From Bicyclus anynana (taxonomy: Eukaryota; Arthropoda; Insecta; Lepidoptera; Nymphalidae): a DNA stretch of 64,000 nucleotides. The number at the start of each line of letters is the position of its first letter. The stretch's first letter is position 1. The notes beneath the pieces are model-generated. The model was not told where the DNA came from. It saw nothing but the letters and a program-made list of their open reading frames with translations, and searched no databases. Location: assembly GCF_947172395.1 (NCBI RefSeq), contig NC_069104.1:8149355-8213354 (forward strand). The letters are read 5' to 3'. A program made the position numbers and the translations under genes. This document shows, in pieces, positions 21,001 through 28,466 of this stretch.

Positions 21001-22364
21001 ACCTTGTGAGTGAAAATATACAAGTAGCGTATATATACTATCTGGGGCTTGTGACGAATTCTTTGGATGGGGCCTTAGACAAATTGTCAAGTATTTTTAA
21101 ATATTATATCACTTGGAACTCAAAGCCTCGCGGGCCCATCGTATCGTGGGCCCTATAATTACGCCACTGGTATTTATTATGCACTGTAAAGTAACTTTAG
21201 TTGATTTGTTGCCTGGTTGTTAAAAATGGCTCATGCTAGGAGGATCGAGTAGACACCTGGATCTATGTTTGAATTAAGTTTTTATCATGGCATTAATCTC
21301 AAAAATAACTTCATTTTGACGGCCTTCGTGGCGCAGTCGTATGCGATATGATGATCCTGGGTTCGATTGAGGTTTTCTTAATTGGTCCTGGTCTGGCCAA
21401 ACGATTTAGCGTTCCGGTACAAAGTCGTGTAGAAACCGAAAGGAGTGTGGGTTTTCATCCTCCTCCTGACCAGTTCAGCCGCTTCCATCTTAGATTGCCT
21501 CATCACTTACCATCAGGTGAGATTGTAGTCAAAGGCTAACTTGTGAAGAATAAAAAAAAGTAGGAAATAATCAACCGATTTTGAAACATTCCTCATTGGT
21601 GCTCCGCTCCTATTGATAATATAGTCTACAACACTCCGCTACTATTGGTCTTAGCATGATAATATAGTGTAAATCCTTCCTCGTTAAATGGGCTATCTAA
21701 CACTGAAAGAATTTTTCAAATCGGACCAGTAGTTCCTGAGATTAGCGCGTTCAAGCAAACAACAAACAAACTTTTCAACTTTATAATATTAATACAGATA
21801 ATGAATAAAAAATACAAAAAAAAAATACAACACAGCATCACGCGAACTAGGCACAGGCGATGCTATTCAGTGGCGTAGCGTGCCTTAAAGGGGCCCTGTA
21901 TCAAGACTAGTTAGGGGGCCCAATAGACGAGCGGCAAATCCTGAAAAATCTCAATAGTTCTTGATTTACACTACCATAAAGCATTGCTTTTTTATTTTTG
22001 TCATTTTAGCAGTTTTTGATTGTAGATTACTTTTTACAATTTTTTGCCGTGACACGTAATGGACCGGGCCCCTGGACTACAGGTACTCCAACGGCCTAGT
22101 CTATTAGCTACGCCCCTGATGTTCTTAAATCCATTCGCAAAGCGCCTCACCTTCATACGCTTCGTGTAGTTTGTTCATTCTATAACGACTCCAGAACAGC
22201 CATCTTGTACCGAGGAACGGCAGTGCCACCGGTCCAGGCAGGCGCGCTGGCTTCTTGCCTTCTATGGGCCGAGTCAACAGAGCCGTGGCAGCTATCACCA
22301 ACGCGACCAACGCCAGCACCAACGTTGGCACGCCGGACCAATCAACGAGAGGCGGTGGCGCGCT
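2941..22364 (-). CDS. shd: CYP314A1 (shade), ecdysone 20-monooxygenase, multi-exon gene
   Basis: This is the mitochondrial-clan P450 that hydroxylates ecdysone at C-20 to give 20-hydroxyecdysone, using electrons from adrenodoxin and its reductase. Eight exons join in phase: 22364-22151, 20205-20007, 15829-15639, 9754-9559, 8271-8109, 5979-5746, 4858-4661 and 3045-2941. They total 1500 nt, or 499 residues plus TGA. Counting from the first Ser of exon 2, the landmarks are a hydrophobic anchor at about 18-36, a Pro-rich hinge LPGP, FLGTRWLFW, RPDRYASTGLVNEQG, QRDSYYG, I-helix AGIET (317-321), K-helix ExxR (370-373), PERW (424-427) and the haem loop FGRGRRMCPG (Cys449). This pattern matches shade rather than the other Halloween P450s (disembodied, shadow). 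The length fits the family. The initiator ATG is not in exon 2, so at least one 5' coding exon is missing from this model. All introns are GT-AG. Several carry repeats close to splice sites. Confidence 0.95.
3046..4660 (-). other. shade intron 8 (between exons 8 and 9)
   Basis: A 1615-nt intron. It contains a tRNA-like SINE remnant with a downstream RTE-like tail at about 3640-3840 (plus strand, box B GGTACGATTCTCG). It also has a short repeat resembling others in this window at about 3962-4075 (CACGTGATCAAG, then TAGAAAGAGAAACGACGCGCCAC), and the minisatellite at 4095-4652. An antisense-looking frame at 3132-3494 has no family resemblance and falls in intron sequence. Confidence 0.7.
4095..4652. 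repeat. Minisatellite, about 12 units of 41-56 bp, in shade intron 8
   Basis: Degenerate head-to-tail units built on GTGTGGCTAGCATAAGCGTCC, then TGCAGACTTGACGGT and a TTGATCA-like spacer. The GTGG(C/T)TAGC-type core recurs near 4128, 4179, 4221, 4265, 4309, 4350, 4391, 4447, 4491, 4541, 4589 and 4640. Spacing is irregular (41-56 bp) because units carry small indels, such as copies with or without AAGCCG. The last unit runs to within about 10 nt of the exon 8 splice donor at 4660. The unit resembles scattered single copies elsewhere in the window (23850-23885, 24000-24030, 26930-26950, 27720-27760). Confidence 0.85.
4661..4858 (-). CDS. shd: shade exon 8 (haem-binding exon)
   Basis: A 66-codon exon in phase 0 at both ends. 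It carries PERW and the haem-ligand loop FGRGRRMCPGKRFVELEL, including the invariant Cys and the RxCxGxR pattern of mitochondrial P450s. The acceptor is CGCTCCAG|ACGTTC. The donor is GCCAAG|GTAAGATT and lies next to the minisatellite. GC content is much higher than the flanks. Long plus-strand frames over this exon are shadows. Confidence 0.95.
4859..5745 (-). other. shade intron 7
   Basis: An 887-nt intron between exons 7 and 8. Its second half is a minus-oriented SINE-A copy (5284-5597), annotated separately. The remainder is unremarkable AT-rich sequence. Confidence 0.7.
5284..5597 (-). mobile_element. SINE-A copy (tRNA-headed SINE)
   Basis: Read on the minus strand, it starts with a tRNA-like head (GATAGCTCAGTGG, box B GGTTCGAATCC or a close variant). 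It continues through a conserved body (ACGTGTCTCAAACGGTG, CTGCATACC, CTCTGCGTGTGTGAAG, TCATTATGAAAGGAG) and ends in a TGATGATGATCAT-like tail. It is about 310 bp and looks full-length. The same family recurs at least nine more times in the window. Confidence 0.85.
5746..5979 (-). CDS. shd: shade exon 7 (K-helix exon)
   Basis: A 78-codon exon, phase 0 at both ends. It starts LANSLVFLLYLLSGR, the continuation of the I-helix, and includes the K-helix NEAFRLLP with the ExxR salt-bridge residues. It ends at DNRLPAG. The acceptor is TGTTCCAG|TTGGCA and the donor is GCTGGG|GTAAGG. The overlapping plus-strand frame at 5762-6049 is a shadow. Confidence 0.95.
5980..8108 (-). other. shade intron 6
   Basis: A 2129-nt intron. 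It contains a (GATT)n run at about 6868-6885, a (CA)n run near 6285-6299, and a 157-bp element with inverted AACCGACTTC ends at about 7662-7818. The repeated GACCGCGACTTG/GGTCGCCAAGAACGGAAG segments near 6440-6600 form a loose inverted pair. I see no gene. Confidence 0.65.
7662..7818. mobile_element. Short TIR element, AACCGACTTC family
   Basis: The ends are complementary: ATTGAACCGACTTC on the left and GAAGTCGGTCAAT on the right, each flanked by A/T runs. The inside has TGCTACCTTCTGAGCACTTTG, which matches the right half of the larger copies at 60995-61582 and 62665-63032. It looks like a MITE with an internal deletion. Confidence 0.6.
8109..8271 (-). CDS. shd: shade exon 6 (I-helix exon)
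   Basis: Encodes IVSELMEEARSR and then ILANPELDMRDKKAAVIDF followed by ITAGIET, which is the oxygen-binding I-helix with the AGxET motif at the exon end. The acceptor is GTCGCTAG|GATAGTC, entered in phase 2 so that AT|G gives Met. This choice keeps the frame and aligns with Drosophila shade VISEII. An AG 15 nt upstream would be out of phase. The donor is GAGACG|GTAACT, phase 0. Confidence 0.93.
8272..9558 (-). other. shade intron 5
   Basis: A 1287-nt intron holding a full SINE-B copy (8330-8664) whose low-coordinate end is about 60 bp from the exon 6 acceptor. A tRNA-like remnant is at about 9480-9530 (GGTTCGAGTCCCGGGCGG, plus strand). The rest is AT-rich. Confidence 0.65.
8330..8664 (-). 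mobile_element. SINE-B copy (tRNA-headed SINE)
   Basis: On the minus strand it begins GGCCTCCGTGGCGCAGTGG, has a box-B-like GGTTCGATCCCCGGC, and then GGTGGGAGGCTGTGGC, TACCGGCAAGGACGTACCGC and GGAACGC. It ends ACCATCAGGTGAGATTGTAG, TCAAGGGCTACTTGTAAAA. The body contains an extra duplication of the CGATGCCGTGTAG segment. The family has at least nine other full or partial copies in the window. Confidence 0.85.
9559..9754 (-). CDS. shd: shade exon 5
   Basis: Encodes VCGLMLGTRLGFLERW and then HFRAQRDSYYGAPLWKFAP, a hallmark block of shade proteins (QRDSYYG). The acceptor is ATTACAG|CGGTATG, completing a Ser codon from exon 4 (T|CG). The donor is CATAT|GTGAGT, phase 2. The plus-strand frame here is a shadow. 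Confidence 0.95.
9785..9958 (+). pseudogene. RTE-type LINE reverse-transcriptase fragment
   Basis: The plus strand encodes LPVMTYGSKTSSLTMGLI and then KVTQRAIERSMLGVYLRD and IRIEEIRRRTRVT. This is the C-terminal thumb region of RTE-clade reverse transcriptases (usual form: LTYG..TW, QRAMERAMLGVSLRD, IRRRTKV). It is truncated on both sides and lies antisense in a shade intron. It is a dead 5'-truncated insertion. Confidence 0.8.
11515..12425 (+). repeat. Two copies of a CAGCTCATGACTAAGGGCCC repeat
   Basis: Copy 1 is at about 11515-11640 (GTTGCAACAACCAGCTCATG, then GGGCCCCGAATGGG and CACGTGAGTTTTAGCC). Copy 2 is at about 12325-12425 (GTTGCAAGAACCAGCTCATG, then GGCCCCGTATGGGTTCG). They are direct repeats about 0.8 kb apart in shade intron 4. 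A truncated SINE-B copy (minus) lies between them. Probably the remnant of a LINE 3' region, family unresolved. Confidence 0.55.
11700..11934 (-). mobile_element. SINE-B copy, head truncated
   Basis: Tail and body of the SINE-B family in minus orientation (plus-strand reading: TTAGCCCTTGACTACAATCT, ACCGGATGGTAAGTGATGAT, GGAGGAGGATGAAAATCC, GGTACGTCTTTGTCGG). The tRNA-like head is missing after the CCAGCCAGACC segment. Confidence 0.8.
13874..14071 (-). mobile_element. Short non-autonomous Helitron (Lep1-like)
   Basis: Read on the minus strand it starts TCTATACTAATACACG and ends in CGTCAGCTAG before T. Its 3' part carries the GC-rich inverted stretch CGCGGGTGAAACCGTGCGGC before CTAG. A TC start, CTRR end and 3' hairpin are the structural signature of Helitrons. 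At least ten copies or fragments of this family lie in the window. Confidence 0.7.
15639..15829 (-). CDS. shd: shade exon 4
   Basis: Begins QGEKWFHLRRHLTSELTSPH and runs through FIPELNSICDDFLNLLKG to DQLTNRMGLE. This is the C-helix region with the WxxxR haem-propionate motif. The acceptor is TATTGCAG|ACAAGG, completing Glu from exon 3 (GA|A). The donor is GGAAT|GTAAGT, phase 1. Confidence 0.95.
17323..17628 (+). mobile_element. SINE-B copy, near full length
   Basis: It begins GATGGCCTCCGTGGCGCAG, has box-B-like GGTTCGATCCCCGGC and the family body (GGTCTGGCTGGTGGGAGGC, AAGACGTACCGCCAAGCG). It ends GAGATTGTAGTCAAGGGCTG, ACTTGTAAATATTAAAAAAA. It is antisense to shade. Confidence 0.88.
18640..18885 (+). 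pseudogene. Probable non-LTR retrotransposon 3' end
   Basis: The plus strand encodes KLNYWIKSRIQEAVILETAR and then IVRRFLTLEP before a stop. An AT-rich 3' UTR and an AAATAAATAAATG tail follow. The C-terminal residues and simple tail suggest a 5'-truncated LINE, but I cannot assign the clade. It could also be a fragment of another element's ORF. Confidence 0.4.
19508..19685. repeat. Foldback repeat with about 49-nt arms
   Basis: The left arm (19508-19556) reads GTGTTATGCTAGCCACAAAC then GGTCAATTATTTTCACG. The right arm (19637-19685) reads GTGCTGCAGAAACGTGAGAA and ends GTTTGTGGCTAGCATTACAC. The two are complementary apart from a few mismatches, around a loop of about 80 nt. The arms include the TGGCTAGCAT core also used by the minisatellite at 4095-4652. 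Confidence 0.75.
20007..20205 (-). CDS. shd: shade exon 3
   Basis: Encodes DMFRRYGPVFAEVTPGGALV and ends at the shade-typical RPDRYASTGLVNE. The acceptor is CACGCAG|ACATGT, completing Asp from exon 2 (G|AC). The donor is AATGA|GTAAGT, phase 2. The exon lies between remnants of inverted GGGCCC-type repeat ends at 19786 and 21172. Confidence 0.95.
20512..20645 (+). mobile_element. Partial hAT-like MITE (same family as 52661-53144)
   Basis: Starts AAGGTTTCTCAAAGTGG and contains AGTAAGGGGTTCGCTGTCAC, TTGGAAATTTTAACAGG and TTCGTGGAGCCGAAA. All are shared almost exactly with the complete copy at 52661-53144. The middle of the element is missing and no target duplication is visible. Confidence 0.65.
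21317..21557 (+). mobile_element. SINE-B copy with internal deletions
   Basis: Starts GACGGCCTTCGTGGCGCAG, has a shortened box-B region GGGTTCGATTGAGG, and ends ACCATCAGGTGAGATTGTAG followed by TCAAAGGCTAACTTGTGAAG and AATAAAAAAA. About 60 bp of the usual body are missing. Confidence 0.8.
21868..22118. mobile_element. hAT-like MITE with GGCGTAGC ends
   Basis: The ends are CAGTGGCGTAG on the left and CTACGCCCCTG on the right. Inside, GGGGCCCT and GGGCCCC blocks are inverted. The 8 bp outside each end are ATGCTATT and ATGTTCTT (6 of 8 identical), compatible with an old hAT-type target duplication. It is about 251 bp and sits in shade intron 2. Confidence 0.6.
22151..22364 (-). CDS. shd: shade exon 2 (membrane anchor and hinge)
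   Basis: Encodes SAPPPLVDWSGVPTLVLALV, a hydrophobic segment, then GKKPARLPGP and FLGTRWLFWSRYRMNKLHEA. The donor is TATGAAG|GTGAGG, phase 1. The frame also reads upstream to a TTG at 22382, but TTCTTCCTCAG|AGCGCG is a typical pyrimidine tract and acceptor, and an in-frame TAA lies at 22386-22388. I therefore start the exon at 22364 and place the ATG in an upstream exon. Confidence 0.88.
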
Positions 22365-22394
22365 CTGAGGAAGAAATTGCAACAGTTATTGGAT

Positions 22395-22702
22395 CATCAT
22401 CATTATCAACCCATATTCGGCTCACTGTTCGACTCTCCTCTCAGAATGAGAGGGGTTAGGCCAATAGTCCACCACGCTGGCCCAATGCGGATTGGCAGAC
22501 TTCACACACGCAGATAATTAAGAAAATTCTGTGGTATGCAGGTTTCCTCACGATGTTTTTCCTTCACCGTTTGAGACACGTGATATTTAATTTCTTAAAA
22601 TGCACACAACTGAAAAGTTGGAGGTGCATGCCCCGGCCGGATTCGTACCCACACCCTCCGGAATCGGAGGCAGAGGTCATATCCACTGGGCTATCACTGC
22701 TA
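22395..22702 (-). mobile_element. SINE-A copy with 11-bp target duplication
   Basis: Full-length SINE-A in the same orientation as shade. It is flanked by AGTTATTGGAT at 22384-22394 and again at 22703-22713. The head is ATAGCCCAGTGGATATGACC and the tail is TTGATAATGATGATGATCC. The near copy of the target site is about 20 nt upstream of the exon 2 splice acceptor, so the insertion went into the branch-point zone. Confidence 0.9.
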
Positions 22703-23877
22703 AGTTATTGGATAGATTCTTCAAATATACAATTACAACTTTGCAGATTATACTGAAGATTTGTAGCCCGCATAACACCAAAATCATTGGATGTGGCTGT
22801 TCTATAATATCTGCTTATTACATACATACCAATACATAATATAAGATATTAAATTATGTCTGTGTGTGATAAATATAACTTTGTTTTGTCAAAAACTTAG
22901 TTATCAAAACGGTATAAAACACAACGAACTTTTTAGATTTTTTGTATGTATGTCTGCTCAGGCTAATTAGGCTCTGGAACGGCTGAACCAATTTTAATTT
23001 GATTTTGCCTTGACGATTCTCGTGGGATTTGTCGAAAACTGAATTTCATGCGTATGAACTTCGCGGACGTTCGCAAATTGCTTACCAATATTCATAGAGA
23101 GTTTAGAAGAATCTTTACTAATAGTGGTGGTAGAATCTTTACAAATAGTCAACTGACGTATCAAAAGTGCTTGTAAACTTAGCCTACTTGAAATAAATAA
23201 ATGAATTTTGATTTTTTGAATTTTGAATTGCATTTTATCTACTACTATTACTAGAGGACGCCCGCGTCTGCGGAATTCAGTTTTTCACAAATCCCGCGGG
23301 AACCATGGACTTTCCCGGGATGAAAAGTAGCATAATGTGCCAGAGTAAAATCTATTTCCATTCCAAATTTCAGTAAAATCGCTTCAGTAGCCGCAACAAA
23401 CATACCTACACACTTATTGTATATGTACAGTGTACACACACTTACACACAAACTTTCGCCTTAACATTATGATTGTGAACGGAAAATAACAAATCAAAAT
23501 TAAGTAGGTTATTAAACATTAATATTTTATGCATCTGCAACATCTGTGTTGTATTCATAATACCATAATGAATTCAAGTATCAACCATTAGCAGTGCATA
23601 CGATTTTCCTCATTACGGGTGAATTATCTTTCATGAATGAATGCAAGTTCAATACCACGTTTTTACCAACGGATGTGAACTCATTCGGGTGTCGACACTA
23701 CGTAGTATTGATTGCTATCGCGGTCAACGACCTCGGCTCATTGCTGTGATGTTGACGCAGCGATCTTGACATTGGCTTTGCGTAACTGCTTACGTAACGT
23801 TCCGCTTGGCGGTTGGTGCTTGTAACGTCTTAGGGTCGCCGCACACGGTCGAGTATGCCGTCAAGTCTGCAGCACGC

Positions 23878-23968
23878 TTTTTTATTCTTTACAAATTAGC
23901 TCTTGACTACAATATCACCTGATGGTAAGTGATGATGCAATCTAAGATGAAACCGGTCTAACTTGTTG
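23878..23968 (-). mobile_element. SINE-B 3' fragment
   Basis: Minus-oriented tail of SINE-B (plus reading: TTTTTTATTCTTTACAAATT, AGCTCTTGACTACAATATCA, CCTGATGGTAAGTGATGATG, CAATCTAAGATG). It stops after CTAACTTGTT. Confidence 0.75.
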
Positions 23969-24527
23969 GTAACACAGTTTCACAGGCCACATTCCTGCCC
24001 GCTGCAGACTTGACCGTGCGTGTCTGGCATTAGTTTCGTCGCAAATCTGGCTACATACCAGTTACAAATTCGTTCACAAATAAAGAGCTACATTAGCAGC
24101 GAATAACATAGGCTCCACGGAAATTCGGGGAAACCGCAGAACGTTTCTATTTAAAAAAATCTAAATATCTAAAAATTAAAATATGTAAACCTAACCATAA
24201 AATGATAAGTTTAAATAGTTTAAAAAACTAAAAACGTTTACGTACGTACGTACGTTTTTAGCACGCACTAATAATTACAAATATTGGATTTACGTCACGT
24301 GACTATTTATTTCGTATTCCTGACAGCAAATCCTTTCATTTGATATCCATATCATGGGGATTTCAAACAGCCAGTCCGCCATCTTGGGGAGGCCGCCATA
24401 TTGGATTTGTAATGACGTTTCTTAGCTAGTCATATATTGTCATCAGAACTCAGAGCGTGTGCAAAATTTCATCCTAATCGAAGACCGGGAAGTGGGTCAA
24501 ATTAAGATTCCCCACGATTTGATTTTC

Positions 24528-24832
24528 TTACCCAACCCATTTTCGGCTCACTGCTGAGCTCGAGTTTCCTCTCAGAATGAGAGGGGTTAGGCCAATAGTC
24601 CACCACGCTGGCCTAATGCGGATTGGCAGACTTCACACACGCAGAGAATTAAGAAAATTCTCTGGTATGCAGGTTTCCTCACGATGTTTTCCTTTACCGT
24701 TTGAGACACGCGATATTTAATTTCTTAAAAGGCACACAACTGAAAAGTTGTGTACATGTCCCGGACTAAATTTGAACCCACACCCTCCGTAATCGAAAAC
24801 AGAGGTTAAATCCACTGGGCTATCACGGCTCA
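24528..24832 (-). mobile_element. SINE-A copy
   Basis: Near-full SINE-A, minus orientation: head GAGCCGTGATAGCCCAGTGG at the high end and body CTGCATACCAGAGAATTTTC. The 3' tail ends near ATGGGTTGGGTAAGAAAATC and lacks the TGATGATG run. The family's box B is degenerate here (GGTTCAAATTT). Confidence 0.82.
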
Positions 24833-25099
24833 TCACTGGGCTTTCTTACATACATACTCGTAGTTACAAGTGAAGCTATCAGCGTATTAAAAATTGGCAT
24901 TATTCTCACAGCAAAGTGCATTAACCTTGTTGTCAATTGTCGCATGAGAAAACTTTTCTAGTAATTTTCATTCGCCATTGTAAGGTAAAGCTTTTTGTAT
25001 GAAATAATATGCATATAATGGCACCAGATAGAAAATGAACTAAATGCTTTTTGTCTAGCGCCTTCCGTGTAACATTTCTTTTTTACCCGTAGGAGGACT

Positions 25100-25370
25100 T
25101 TTTTTTATCTCTCTACAAGTTAGCCCTTGCCTACAATCTCACCTGATGGTAAGTGATGATACAATTTAAGATGGAAGCGGGCTAAGTTGTTAGGAGTAAG
25201 ATGTATCCACACCCTATTCGGTTACACGATATCATACCGGAACGCTAAATCGCTTGGCGGTACGTCTTTGTCGGTAGGATAGTAATTAGCCACGACCGAA
25301 TCTTCCCATCAGCCAGACCTGGACCAATTAAGAAAACCTCAATCGACCCAGGGATAAAAATTGACAGGGA
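25100..25370 (-). mobile_element. SINE-B copy, head degenerate
   Basis: Plus-strand reading shows TCTCTACAAGTTAGCCCTTG, ACCTGATGGTAAGTGATGAT, AACGCTAAATCGCTTGGCGG, TACGTCTTTGTCGG and GGACCAATTAAGAAAACCTC, all in the family order. The tRNA-like head is lost beyond CGACCCAGGGAT. Confidence 0.8.
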
Positions 25371-25833
25371 GGTAGTTTATACTTAGCAGACGTCCGCTAT
25401 GAACGGATTTTGCGACGGCCGGATTAGGTCTAAGGAAGGACGAATTTGAGAGCGTCCACTAGTTTCTTAGAAAGATAATACCAATGCACCAAAACCTCAA
25501 TCCTGGACGTCATGAACGACCAACAAGCTCACCATTTCACTTACGTGACAGTTATTATGTAACGCACACACCTACAAACATAAAAGCTTAAATGAAGCCT
25601 TAACAATAAATCCATACACACAGAAAAGAAAAAGACTTCAGCTTATGACCGTTACCCTACCCAATAATTTTGCAAGTCAGTTCTGGACAAATTGACTTTT
25701 AACGGTATCTCAGAATTCTCAGATACGAACGGTTATATGCCATCGGCACTCCAACACGTTTATTGCATAACATGATGTTAATTCGGTACCCAACGGAGTA
25801 AGTTGAATACCAGATAGATACCGTTGACGATTG

Positions 25834-26108
25834 ACGGTCTCCGTGGCGCAGTGGTATGCGCGGTGGACTTACAAGACGGAGGTCCTGGGTTCGATCCCCA
25901 ACTGGGCCGATTGAGGTTTTCTTAATTTGGTCCAGGTCTGGCTGGGAGGCTTCGGCCGTGGCTAGTTCCGGTACGATGTTGTGTAGAAACCGAAAGGGTT
26001 GTGGATATTTGTTCTGCTCTTAACAAGTTAGCCCGCTTACATCTTTGATTGCATCATCACTTACCATCAGGTGAGATTGTCAAGAGCTAACTAGTAAAGA
26101 ATAAAAAA
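25834..26108 (+). mobile_element. SINE-B copy
   Basis: Head GACGGTCTCCGTGGCGCAG, TGGTATGCGCGGTGG and box B GGTTCGATCCCCAAC. It has a deletion in the CCACCCTACCGGCAAAGACG region and the tail GTGAGATTGTCAAGAGCTAA, CTAGTAAAGAATAAAAAAG. Confidence 0.85.
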
Positions 26109-27088
26109 GAAATACCGTTAAATGACAATGGTACCCAATAAATGTTATCAGTTTATGAAAAAACAAAGCATTAGCTTAGATTTCTATATTCTGGAAAAAA
26201 AAATTAACTTGAAAAAGAGAAATAGGTTCAAATGATAGAACTAATATCAGTAAACTGTAGAGTAAATCAATAATAGGTAGGTATCAGTAAATCAGATGAG
26301 ATTGTAGTCAAGGGCTGGGGTAAACAATAAAAACAAAAAAAAAATAAGCCTGACTGTCCAACCAACTGGCCAGTATTCATAATCCTTTGCGCGCAAAAAA
26401 TGAGCCCTTCTGTCACCAGAAGAGCTAGTGGAAAGACAGGGCTTGTTATGTGCTCTGTGTTAGTGGGTATTTCCTCAAGCAAGGTGAGATCACACATTCA
26501 CGCTTGATTTTTAAGTTTAAGTTGACCTTGCTCACAATAATTCCAATAGACTTTTTTGCCAGCTACGTGTACCTCTATAGGTGCCTACTTGATTGAAAAG
26601 GTTAATCGCACTATTGAAATTGATTAATAAGAGCGCAACGCTAAGCATAATATGACACCTGTCCACCTATATTAGTCACATTTTTATAATAACAAAAGTA
26701 AACAATCTTCCAATCGATTTATTCATTTGGTATCAATCAATCAAATCTATTTTTATTACAGAAAAAATGGCGTAGGTATATTGTTTGTAATTGGAATGCT
26801 TATTGTTTTTTTTAATCCTTGCCAGCTTAACTATGATCTCACCTAAGTAAGTATCAATCTATAATCTAATGATATACTTATGCTGGGTAAAGTATATAGC
26901 ACACTACTTTCAAAGCACAACGCATTTTAATGCCAGCCATACACGGTCAAATATAGCGCTCGTAAGGATGGGGGCAATGAAAACGATATCAAACAACACC
27001 AATAACCATATTTCGAATTTGGCGTTAAGCATTTCCAATACTTATTTATAACAAAGCACAGCTGCATCATCAGTTAAAGCAAAATTAC

Positions 27089-27109
27089 CTGGGAGTTGCT
27101 ACTATTCAT
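27089..27109 (-). CDS. shd: Candidate shade exon 1 (initiator micro-exon)
   Basis: The minus strand reads ATG AAT AGT AGC AAC TCC then CAG|GTAATT, giving MNSSNSQ. It would splice in phase 0 to exon 2 (SAPPPLVDW) for a 506-residue protein. It has an ATG, a good CAG|GTAA donor and the right phase, but such a short match can arise by chance. Another phase-0 possibility (MYWY|GTATGT) lies at about 22824-22835. Treat this as a hypothesis. Confidence 0.25.
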
Positions 27110-28404
27110 TAAGGTACATATTTATTAAACGCTCGCAGAAATAACATTTTCCTATTTTTCGTGAGAAATAGCCAAATAATTTTTACGCGTTCAGAGGTTA
27201 ATATTATACAAAATATGTAAACGAGAAAATGTTTAGGAATCAATTGCTGTTATTAATTATATCCTTTTCTGACCAACACCATAATCTAGATAGAGAGAGA
27301 CGAATTCGAAGAATATGGCTACCTCTTAGAGTTCTGAAAAATTATAGCAATTTCTTTAGATAAAAACAAACAATTTCATATGATTGCTTGGTTTCCAAAT
27401 GAAGACTTGTTTATTCGGATAAGTGGCATATTAAACAGTAAGGGGCCAATAGAATCGACGTATACCTAATGATGTTATTAATATTAATACAAATATAAAA
27501 TAGAAATGATATCACAATTATGTCTGCGTAAACAAATTATATGTGTTACTTAGCTACCTACTTATTAAGGCTGCCATTTGGGTATTTTTGTATTTTTTTT
27601 TTACGGAATATAGTACGTATATTGTACTGCCTACTTTACTGTAACCACTGTACTGTAACTGTAAAAAAACCTTTTTTGTTATTTTTGAGGTTTTTCGAAA
27701 AAACAAGAAACTGTCCAATCAGCCACACACGACCAAGGAAAACCGTCAAGTCTGTAGAACGGATGCAAAAGTGAAAAATGGTATCGAAATATTGTTTCGT
27801 TGCTAACGGAGTTAGGTGTATGATAACTCAGCTGTCCGTTTAAGCTAAGATAAACCCTATACAAGCATGGAGGTATAACGTTAAAATGAATAGCAAATAT
27901 TAATTAAATTTTTAAATTACGCTCTCTCAATTAAACTTAATTATAATTAATGTATGTACACTCGATATCTCTCTTTCATTACACGTATTACATACAGGCT
28001 GTGGATTAAAGGAATCTCCGACATTATCTATGGGTAGGTTGGGGTTACTCATTGATTATCCAAGGATTATCCGATGTCTATATTTGTCTAATTTGCAGTT
28101 AAGGCATGTCAATAATGAATACTTACCCCTCAGTCATTATTAACTGGAATGTATCTATCACCGTTAGATTGTAAAATACGTTAGCTTATAATCGCACACG
28201 TGATAATATAATCTACCGTCATATTGTGAACTGAAAACACTAATTACAATTTAACGTGTTATTTTTTGGTATATTATAATGTATCGGATAAACCATTTAT
28301 ATATATATATATCTCGATAAATCACAAACTCTAATTACTAATGAGAATCGCAGTTTATTATTATAATCCGCTGACTATTTTCAAAAGCAGTTTTTTCTAA
28401 TTTC
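27110..28404. other. Upstream region of shade, no gene seen
   Basis: AT-rich sequence with no protein-like frame. A single copy of the ACACACGACCAAGG... CCGTCAAGTCTGTAGAACG motif related to the intron 8 minisatellite is at about 27720-27760. An (AT)n run is at about 28299-28311. If the micro-exon at 27089-27109 is the start, the shade promoter would lie here. I see no diagnostic promoter element. Confidence 0.4.
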
Positions 28405-28466
28405 CCTCTCATTCTGAGAGGAGACTCGAACTCAGCAGTGAGCTGAATATGGGTTGATAATGACGA
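28405..28466 (+). mobile_element. SINE-A 3' fragment
   Basis: Only the 3' end is present: CCTCTCATTCTGAGAGGAGA, CTCGAACTCAGCAGTGAGCT, GAATATGGGTTGATAATGAC. Confidence 0.75.

Larger units (their letters stand above)
20206..22150 (-). other. shade intron 2
   Basis: A 1945-nt intron. It holds a partial copy of the CAGGGTTTCTC hAT-like MITE (20512-20645), a SINE-B copy (21317-21557), a truncated Helitron (about 21660-21800) and a GGCGTAGC-ended MITE (21868-22118). The last ends only about 32 bp from the exon 2 donor. Confidence 0.65.
22365..27088 (-). other. Probable first intron or 5' region of shade
   Basis: If the candidate first exon at 27089-27109 is right, this is a 4.7-kb intron. If not, the start exon may lie inside it. 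It contains SINE-A copies (22395-22702, 24528-24832), SINE-B copies (23878-23968, 25100-25370, 25834-26108), a Helitron remnant (23248-23460), an ACGT repeat (24238-24258) and SINE-B-like tail debris near 26298. A GC-richer stretch at 23700-23880 could be promoter-like, but no motif settles it. Confidence 0.5.

Noticed and set aside
22365..22382. TTG-initiated start for shade at 22382 (MQFLPQ...)
   Set aside because: The codon is TTG, the bases form a pyrimidine tract ending in CAG, and an in-frame TAA lies at 22386-22388. This is a splice acceptor, not a translation start.
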